A DNA stretch of 35,956 nt from Chara braunii (lineage: Eukaryota > Streptophyta > Charophyceae > Charales > Characeae): the NCBI GenBank assembly GCA_003427395.1, contig BFEA01000186.1, positions 947,880 to 983,835 of the forward strand, in the 5' to 3' direction. The notes beneath the pieces are model-generated. The model saw only the letters and a program-made list of their open reading frames with translations, was not told where the DNA came from and did no database searches. A program made the position numbers and the translations under genes. Of this stretch, positions 28,539 to 35,956 are shown in pieces (the first letter of the stretch is position 1; each line of letters begins with the position of its first letter).

Positions 28539-29620
28539 CACAGAGAGCCAACCTTCAGACGAAATAGTGGAGCCGGTGACACTCAATGCAGAGTTCAGCC
28601 GTGAGCATGTTGGTCTCATGGCACAAGTGACGTCTACATGGGGTTCGGCACATACATCTGACATTTCTAATTCTAATGGTATATTATTTGCACAAGTTTC
28701 AGAAGATTTCATCCCTTCAACCCCAACAAGGATGAATGTCCATTTTCGAGTCAAGCCTCGATAAGAGCACACGGAGGCAGATCACAACTCGTAACAGCTG
28801 TTCAAAATTTCAAAACATGGCAACCTGGCGATGACCCAGAGAAAGAGAGGAAAAGAAATAGAAGACGAGCACGGAATAGCAAGTAAAGACAGACACAGAA
28901 AGAGACAGAGGGTTTAAGACAGGGACAAAGAGAGGGAGAGAGAGAGGGAGGGAGAGAGCTGAACAGAAAAATGTCTTTAACACACAGGGAAAAGGAATTC
29001 ACTAAATTGAACACACACAGGAAAGGGAGTGGGGAAAAAAAACGAAAAGACCTGCTTATGTCCCTTCCTGCACTGTCAATGTGGGGGCCAAAGACTAGGC
29101 AGCCGCTGAAGTAACCGTGCAAAAGAGTAACGGCGGCTGACGAAGGAGGGAAAGAGAAATGGTGCGAAGCTCCGCACTTCAACCAATCGACATCTTCCCT
29201 TGGCAGAGATGATTTACACAGACACAGCAATCACTTCGGCGCATGCATCAGCTACGCAAACATCCCGCGAGAAGGAAGCCATTCCACGCCTGCACTAGAT
29301 GCGAAGGCCAATTCCAGAGGAATACGTCATAGACGACGCGCTTCAACTGCAAGAGAGCTGGCGAAGCAAACAGTTGTGTTCCACCAACTCACAGAACCCT
29401 CACTGATGCTGTTCGGGGGCGAAAACAGAATCCTGCTCAACGCTGAAGCAGTCACCAGAATCAGACTTCCGTGCTAGAGCTATGAGCCCTCCCGTCATTC
29501 AGAAATACAATGACGCTCCCATGGAGAGGAGCTAACAGAAAACTACTCCAAGCCGGCCCAACTATGCCCTCAGCTGAAAGCAGCATATACTAAGGTAGCC
29601 CCCCTATTAGGGGCATACCC
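28539..29620. other. Unclassified DNA with purine-rich tract
   Basis: About 28830-29000 is strongly purine-rich on plus (GAGAGAGGGAGGGAGAG). The remainder is mixed. No coding region is supported; the minus frame at 28802-29230 is a product of the pyrimidine skew. Confidence 0.5.
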
Positions 29621-31205
29621 ACACTGTAACAGCCGTGTTACTATGAAATAGCGCCCATCCGTTCTTGCTCGATGGGCAGATTAACGGAAAGACGGGAGGG
29701 GGGAGGGGAGCTAGAGTAAGGGAGCTAGAGAGATAGAGAGAGATCAACGGCTATCTGCTGCATCTACACCTCAATCCTATCGCTTCTGAGAAAGCAGACG
29801 AGAGATGAAATGCCTGGTGACTCTCCCTCGACAACCTTTCCAGAGCTCTTGCTTTTCCTCTCTTCTGAATCATCAAACTGCCCCTGTCAGTTTACAGAAA
29901 CCTTGTTTGGCTTCTATTTCCACTCTTCTTTACTCCCCCCCGCGGGCAGGCATCCCTTTTCTGTCCAGTTCCGTTAGCCTGCGGGTTTATGGCACCTGTT
30001 CCTCTCCTTCTCTTCCATGGCATTAATTCCATATTCCATACTACCTTCTCTCATCCATAGAAATTCTTCCCGAGTCGGAATGCCTTCCCCACTCTTCTCT
30101 CCTCCTCTCCTATCATCCCATCCATCACTCCTGATCTCACGTACAGAAAGAACGCGAGTGACGACCTAACCGAGCGAAAGTAACACCTGCCTCTCTTTCC
30201 CTCCAGACACTGCTTAGATCGATGCTGACGAGGTTTTCTCTTCCGTTCAGATTCATCATTCCTTCGTCATTCGCTGGCATCATCAACAATTCTTGCTGGC
30301 ATCATCAACAATCCTTGTTAGATTTCTCTCGCCCCAGCCCCGAAGATATCCTCTCTCCTATCGCCCTCTGTTCGCTCTCGTCGCTTTCAGCTTACCTGGT
30401 ATAATCTCCTCCGCAGTATTTGTTCCACTCCACCCACTTTGCCTGATCCTGTCGTTTCTGGAAAAGCTCTTTTGTTCAACGGGGGGTAAGGGTGCGATCT
30501 GTTCTCCCTTCTCCTCTCTCCGCGAGGAAGTTTTGCTTCCGTCTCAGAATCCTTACTTCTTGTCCACTCTTCCATTAAATTCTCCGCTGTCGCTGAACAT
30601 TTGTTGCCTCACACTTTCTCCACCGTTAACTCCGTCCTCGAACATCATTTCTTTCCCCCACAGGATGATGGTTCCTCTCCCAGAGAAATGCTTCGCTTGT
30701 CATTAAAAGGCCGTCTTGTCTTCTCTCCCGCAAAGATTAGCGCCAATTTCACGCCGCCTTCTGTTCCCCTCTGCCGCCCTTCTCTCGTTCATTGGATTTC
30801 TCCCATCCCAGCGTGTCTGACCACTTTCATTCAATGCCTTCGTTATCTACCCCTCTCCTTCTCCTTTCTTAAGCAATTCAAGTCCTTCCTTCCCCGGCCC
30901 TTCCGAGAACCGCGAACTTCTGCCGTCTTCTTCCCTGTTAGTTGGCTGCCGAGATAGGATGCGCGCAAAGAAGATAACGACAGGACGATACTTCACGATC
31001 AGTGCTGTTATTACTCAGGACAATAACCACTGAAGCACTGCTACACGACGACGATGATTAGGCATCGTATCGACGTGAGGCATTAAGGCCCACCGCTGAC
31101 GACCCCGCAATATAGATTGCCATAACCATCCGTGTGCACCAATAATCAGGCAATAAAAGAGCTGGCAACACAACGCACTCATCAATTACGAATGCTTACA
31201 GCTGG
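29621..31205. other. Pyrimidine-skewed region without recognisable genes
   Basis: From about 29760 to 30960 the plus strand is rich in CTT, TCC and CTC words and gives several overlapping open frames that encode Ser/Leu/Phe/Pro-rich peptides. None has a motif. A GTAACAGCCGTGTTAC hairpin lies near 29626, and a 22-bp tandem duplication at 30273-30316. It could be a promoter/5' UTR region, but nothing proves it. Confidence 0.45.
30273..30316. repeat. 22-bp tandem duplication
   Basis: GCTGGCATCATCAACAAT(T/C) plus TCTT/CCTT is repeated twice back to back (30273-30294 and 30295-30316) with one difference. Confidence 0.9.
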
Positions 31206-31307
31206 ACTGATTGACTGATTCATTTGTCGATTCGTTTGTCGATTCGTTTGATTCATTTGATTCATTTGATTCATTTGACCCATTTGATTCATTTGATTCA
31301 TTTGATT
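31206..31307. repeat. GATTCATTT nonamer minisatellite
   Basis: About ten units of GATTCATTT run with variants GATTCGTTT (with a GTC spacer) and GACCCATTT. Confidence 0.92.
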
Positions 31308-32222
31308 GAGTGGAGTATAGAATGAGCGAGTGGAGGGAGTGCGGCAGTGCGGGAGTGCCGGGAAAGGGGAGTGCGGGAGTGAGGGAGTGAGCGAGGGAGT
31401 GAATTGAGTAGTAGAGAGCGTGAGGGAGTGAGGGAGTGAGGAGTGAATGAGGAGGGAGGAGGGAGGAGTGAGCAGTGAGCAGTTAGGTTGAGGGAATGAG
31501 GGAGTCAGTGAATGAGCGAGGGAATAAAGTGAGTGAGTGAGTGAGTGAGGGAGGGAGAGAATAAGTGCGGTAGCGAGTGAATGAGCGAGGGAGCGAAGTG
31601 GATGAGTGAGGGAATGAGGGACTGAGGGAGGGACGGAGTGAGTGAGTGAGTCAGTGGAGTGAGTGGAGTGAAGTGAGTGAAGCGAGCGAGTGAGCGGAGT
31701 GAGCGCGTGAGTGCGTGAGTGCGTGCAATTCTGACATCTCCGTCGAATTGCTGGACACGAAATGTCAAAGTAATGCTACTAGTCGAGAAAGTGTGTGAAC
31801 CACGCTTGAGCAAGTGCATGAGGGAGGGAGTGTGAGTGAGCAACCGCATGAGGAAGTGAGTGTGAGTGAGCAACCGCATGAGGGAGTGAGTGTGAGTGAG
31901 CAACCGCACGAGGGAGTGTGTGAGTGAGCAACCGCATGAGGGAGTGTTTGCGTGCGCAACCGCACGAGGGAGGGAGTGTGAGTGCGTTCATGAGGGAGAG
32001 TGTGAGTGAGGGAAAGAGGGAGCGAGTACGTGTGCGGGAGTGTGAGGGAGTTTGGGGGAGTAAGTCTCGGCGAGCGAGTGTGAGTGCGTTAGTGTCCGCG
32101 AGCGAGTGTATGTATGCGAGCGAGTGAGTGAGTGAGCCAGTCAGTAACTGACTGACCGACTGACTCAGTGACTGACTGACTGAGAGACTGAGTGAGTGAC
32201 TGAGCGACCGAGTTACTGAGTG
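31308..32222. repeat. GAGT-type minisatellite, about 900 bp
   Basis: Nearly continuous GAGTGAGGGAGTGAGC-like sequence shows strong G+A skew on plus, passing into GACT/GAGT tetramers at 32115-32220. One non-repeat island lies at about 31725-31800. A higher-order 30-bp unit is at 31811-31996. Confidence 0.9.
31811..31996. repeat. 30-bp higher-order minisatellite unit
   Basis: CAACCGCA(T/C)GAGG recurs at 31841, 31871, 31901, 31929 and 31957, so spacings are 30, 30, 28 and 28 bp. While the spacing is 30 the minus strand encodes a repeating decapeptide (MRLLTHTHSL) within an open frame at 31505-31909. I treat that frame as a by-product of the period. Confidence 0.9.
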
Positions 32223-33633
32223 ATGCCTGGGATTTACCGATTGTTCGATCCCCTACCTCCCTCAAAACAGACTCCTGAGCTGCGCATTTTTTTGGAAGGA
32301 TAGCGTCTGATTGTGATTACGACCACTACCAATCATGATGGTTTCCGTTCAGGGTACGCCACACCCTAAACTCGCTGTACCGCCGCATTGCACAGGAAGC
32401 CGACGAAGCCGACGAAATCTTATGGTGGACATGGTATGCGGACCCACATTCCATCACGTCCCCCTTCATCTGAAGTGCTCGACGGTGCCACGTACTACGT
32501 CTCCCAGCCTCCAAATTGACATGAGATGTTCGGCAAATATGTTGCGCACGTGCGCGCACGCGTGGAAGGCTCCATAAGCGCGAGATGTGTGCATCCCGTG
32601 CTCACATAAAGCCCGCGCTGACTTCGCTGCAAGCACACCAACCGCCTTTTTACCCCGTCCCCCACATCCCCGGGATCATAATAATGAACATCTACCCGCC
32701 TCGAATAACGACGTGATGTTTCCCTAAACATGTATCAGAGAAAGAGGAAGGAAATGGCATCGGTCCACAGGAACGGCGAGATTTGACGAGACAGCCTCTG
32801 CCACAGAATAACAGAGAGCGGCAAAAGAAAACGTGGAGCGCGGGGATAGGTCGGGGCAGGAGAGTAGTTCGCACAGGTTGACTGAACCAGGGGAAGACGG
32901 TTTGGTTAATCAAAATGATCTTGATTAAACAAGTGAGAGAGGGACGCACAGAGAGAGGAAGAACGAGAGAGGAGAGAGCAAGAGGAAGGACGACGGGGGG
33001 AGAGAGAGAGAGTGTGAGAGAGAGAGAGACAGAGAGAATGAATAGGCTGCTGCATCACCTCTTCCAGCTACATAACACTGTCCCTCGAAGGACTGAAGGA
33101 CAAGACGGGCAAGGACGAGCGCATAATAGACGGCGTGACCATATACTCGCATACCGGACTATCGTGCCCTGCCGTCTTAGCCTGGTTGTTAAAGCTGTAT
33201 TTGGGGCAACTTCCAGTCCAGATGCAGCGATGATGAGCAGGTGTTCTATTCGGGTGAAGACGGTAGAAGCCCATCCGGAGAGGACGTGGCAGAGGGGTGA
33301 ATGAAAGACAAGTGGACAGCAACCGTATATGTATGGAAAAAATAGGGAAACACCATCACCACGGTCGAGAGGCGATACTAAGAAACAATACCAGGAGGGG
33401 TAAAAATGGATAATAGAGAGACCAGAACAAACAACAGGAAAGTGGGACAGAGAGACAAGAGAAGAAGAAAAGGCGTCAGGAAAGAACAAAGGTTGCGAAC
33501 AGACTCGGGGGCATAATACGGAGAAGGTTGCCCTAGACATCGATCAAAGAGAGAACGTGACACGGACAAGAAGACGATGGACAAGTGAAAAAAAAAAAGA
33601 AACAGGGCCGAAAAGAAAATGAAAACGACAATC
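32223..33633. other. Unclassified DNA, purine-rich in part
   Basis: 32223-32900 has balanced composition and no recognised gene. From about 32930 to 33045 the plus strand is GA-rich. A minus frame at 33055-33540 (161 codons) and plus frames of similar length show no motif. Confidence 0.45.
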
Positions 33634-33779
33634 AATGCTGTTCAGGGGTCCTTCGGCCAAAGGGAAGGAAGCGTGGTTAAGTTTCAATGTAATGAGCATT
33701 CTGACTTGCCGGTGGAATAGGAACCGGACTGACGCTCCCCAGAATAGAAGGAGCCAGGACCGTAAGGCCCTGTTTTTCC

Positions 33780-33780
33780 A

Positions 33781-33806
<26 letters not shown>
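33780..33806. repeat. Poly(A) run, 27 bases
   Basis: It is an uninterrupted A tract. No pol III A/B boxes or target duplication were found nearby, so it is not called a SINE or processed copy. Confidence 0.95.
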
Positions 33807-33811
<5 letters not shown>

Positions 33812-34694
33812 CGACAATATTTTGACAGGGAGGCGAATGAAGCACATACGATAGCAAACCGATGCCTTTGGGGGATTGCACGCTCTCGTCATCTGCTTCA
33901 CCCGTTTGAGATAATTCGTTGTAGGGCGTCAATCGAGCTACAGTACGAAGATGATGAAATGGAGGACAGAAAAGAGTCCGGAACTCGCAGACGAATTGGC
34001 TTTCCCAACCCACCCACTCTCTAAAGCACCATAAGCTCCTAGGAAGACAATCTACTTCTTTTTTCTTTTTTTCTTTTTTACATTCTGTTTACTTTTCCTT
34101 ATAAGGGAAAAACATTTCTGGAAGGGTTCTAGAAGATGATCGAGATTCCGTCGACTGATGGAAACCTCAGGGTGAGAAAACATGAGGAAGATTGACTACT
34201 AACAGTCCTCGCGCGAATCGAGGAGAACAGAAGAAGCAAAGCGGAGTGAGAGAACGAGCAGGACCACAGCATGACAAGAACGGAAAGCAGTGGCATTCAT
34301 CTTCCACCCTGCTCGAATCCTGGCCATCGACATAAGCCGAAATAGATCAACAGGAAAACCTGCGATGAGAACGGACAATACGAGAAATGGCTCCATGACA
34401 AAATTCACGTAAAGACCAGGAAAAAGGAAAAAGGAGGAGAGCTCAGACAAAGAAGATCGAGCGCGAAGAATCAGGAAGAGGAGACGGAAAGAAAATCCCG
34501 CTTGAAAAGGAGAGAAGAAAGAACGGACAAATGAGACGATAGCTGGGGCAGAGGTGATGATACCGACATTGACCGCGGGGAAGAGTGAGAGCGCTAAAGA
34601 GAGTGAAACCGTGGAGCCAACCAGGGTTTTCTTTCTATCGGGGCGCGGGGAGGCGGGCAGAGGAGGGGGATAGGGATGAAGGTCGGGAAAGTGA

Positions 34695-34716
34695 GGGGGG
34701 GGGGGGGGGGGGGGGG
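34695..34716. repeat. Poly(G) run, 22 bases
   Basis: Twenty-two G bases follow GTGA, and GGG then ATCGG-like sequence follows. Exact length in an assembly is unreliable for such a run. Confidence 0.9.
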
Positions 34717-35420
34717 AGGGTCGGAGAAGAGGAAAAAAGGTGTCTCTCCGCGCTAGGATAACAGACTGAAGAGGTGAAGATGATTGACGGATGAGAAATG
34801 CAAGAACACGGCTGAAAGAAGTCGCGTCTGAAGATTTAGTATTTTGAATAGAAGGGATATATAGGAAGCGCAGGGCATTTCGCTCAGCGCAGGAGCCTCG
34901 TTCGTAGACGCTCCTCGCAGCTCTCTCTGTGAGAGAAGCCCAGGTGACGGCTGATGATGATGGGTAATGACTGCCTTCAAAACCGAGGACACTACGAGAG
35001 TGTAGGGCAGAACTGCGGATCAAGCGAAAAGGAAGACAGGAGGTGGGCAGCAAAAGAGAGCGCGCGAGAGAACCCGCGGGGACCGGGGGCAAGAGAGGGA
35101 AGGGCCTGGGAAACGAATAATGAAGGGGGAGACAGACACAGAGAGAGAGGGAGAGACTGAGACATGAGGTTGGTAGAAAGGAGAGCGGAAGGAACACAGC
35201 GATGAAAGGAGAGAAAGAGTGGAGCGCAAGGAAGTACAGATTACGGCAGGACGAGTTTTTCAGAGCTCCTTTCCCGACTGGCTGCGGGCGAGGAAGACAG
35301 GGTGATAGAGCCCTATTTCCCATGAAAGGATCTTGTCTCGCGTGATTAGGAATTCTGCGTGAAATTTGATAGTCTGGTATTGGGGCAATCCAGCGAGTAG
35401 AGCCGCGCAAGTTCACGGCC

Positions 35421-35897
35421 CATGTTCAGGACTGAACACGCAGTGTGGGAACCCTAGGGTCCAAGCACACTACGGGCCTAATTTACGCTAGGTCTGTGCT
35501 TCCAGTGCGACTCTGACGTAGCAACCCTCCTTCCTTAGCTTTCACAAGTTTCTACCATAAGTTCCATCGGTCGATACACGACTGCGGGAAATCTCTGATC
35601 CTTTCGCACTTCCATTCTCTCCCCCTCTCAGCTTCTCTCCCGCTCTTTTCTCAAACGCGGTTCCTCAGTTACGCCCAATCAACTTGCCGTCTGCTAAGAA
35701 AAATGTTCTCTTTCTCCTCTTGCCGCCTTCTCTCTCTGCCGTTCTCAAACGCGGTTCCTCAAACGCGGTTCCTCAGTTACGCCCAATCAACTTGCCGTCT
35801 GCCGTCGTCCCACAGCTTCTGCCACTTCGTTTCCTCCTTTTCTCTCTTTGCACCCCAACTTCTCTCGCTACCCCCTACCGTTCTCCATTTTCCCAAC

Positions 35898-35899
<2 letters not shown>
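35421..35899. other. Pyrimidine-skewed DNA with a 44-bp direct repeat
   Basis: TCAAACGCGGTTCCTCAGTT with 24 further bases occurs at 35651-35694 and 35759-35802, identical by eye. A partial copy (TCAAACGCGGTTCCTC) at 35745-35760 overlaps the second. No gene is recognised. Confidence 0.8.

Positions 35900-35956
<57 letters not shown>
35900..35956. repeat. (CT)n microsatellite at window end
   Basis: At least 28 CT units run to the last base of the window. Confidence 0.98.

Larger units (their letters stand above)
33634..35420. other. Purine-skewed region with homopolymers; long minus-strand open frame of doubtful reality
   Basis: It holds a 27-base A run (33780-33806) and a 22-base G run (34695-34716). 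A 405-codon open frame occupies 34199-35416 on the minus strand. It encodes Ser/Leu/Pro/Phe-rich sequence with a polyproline run made by the G tract. Its last 33 residues (MNATAFRSCHAVVLLVLSLR...) resemble a signal peptide, and GTTAGT follows as a weak possible donor, so a real first exon is conceivable. I favour a chance frame caused by few A/T-rich stops on the pyrimidine strand. Confidence 0.4.

Noticed and set aside
29805-30957. Overlapping Ser/Leu/Pro-rich plus frames as genes
   Set aside because: The pyrimidine-skewed strand lacks stop codons by composition; frames overlap each other and show no motif.
31811-31996. Regular 30-bp repeats as a CRISPR array
   Set aside because: The repeats are directly tandem without unique spacers, in a eukaryotic minisatellite.
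33634-33806. Poly(A) run as the tail of a SINE or processed pseudogene
   Set aside because: No A/B box promoter, no target duplication and no recognisable parent sequence upstream.

Overview
This is a eukaryotic, repeat-dominated genomic window. It contains one recognisable piece of a host gene and at least four degraded Ty3/gypsy-type LTR retrotransposon copies. The host is probably a streptophyte green alga. The elements are chromovirus-like, and the only host exon is a CCCH double zinc finger of a class I associate with plant C3H proteins and animal ZC3H11A. From memory, the Gag N-terminus resembles abundant proteins of the Chara braunii genome, but that taxon call is an inference. Several N gaps (largest 20622-20803) show a draft assembly.

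Layout. 1-433 is a duplicated composite microsatellite. 843-3994 is element A (+): a 5'-truncated pol with many breaks, then a 1018-bp 3' LTR (2977-3994). 3995-5425 is host DNA with a CCCH exon on the minus strand (4818-4928). 5426-10072 is element B (+). It has both LTRs, a leader and the 3' half of pol, but gag and RT are replaced by a block of simple repeat and GC-rich sequence. Its flanks are duplicated just to the right (10295-10722) without the element, so the window holds its own paralogous empty site. 10073-12410 is host or unclassified DNA with duplications.

12411-23530 is element C (+): a 5' LTR remnant, tRNA-iMet-type PBS, a 1.3-kb leader, gag with one in-frame stop, and an RT with all visible catalytic motifs. 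At 16428 the RT breaks off. What follows to 21987 is element D on the minus strand: a complete-length LTR with a gap, PBS, leader, a frameshifted gag with CCHC knuckle, and an aspartic protease. The tail of C (IN C-terminus, chromodomain-like region, PPT, 1049-bp LTR) resumes at 21988. D is best read as nested in C, with a later deletion that removed the 3' part of D and the RNase H/IN part of C.

23531-35956 has no gene I can name. It holds two satellite-like arrays (about 147-bp and 204-bp periods), palindromic modules around GCATATGC, a GATTCATTT minisatellite, a 900-bp GAGT-type minisatellite with a 30-bp higher-order unit, and long purine- or pyrimidine-skewed tracts that create misleading open frames.

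None of the four elements can be autonomous as it stands. A lacks the RT YxDD box, B lacks gag and RT, C lacks CCHC, protease, RNase H and most of integrase, and D lacks everything after the protease. C retains the best Gag and RT frames.
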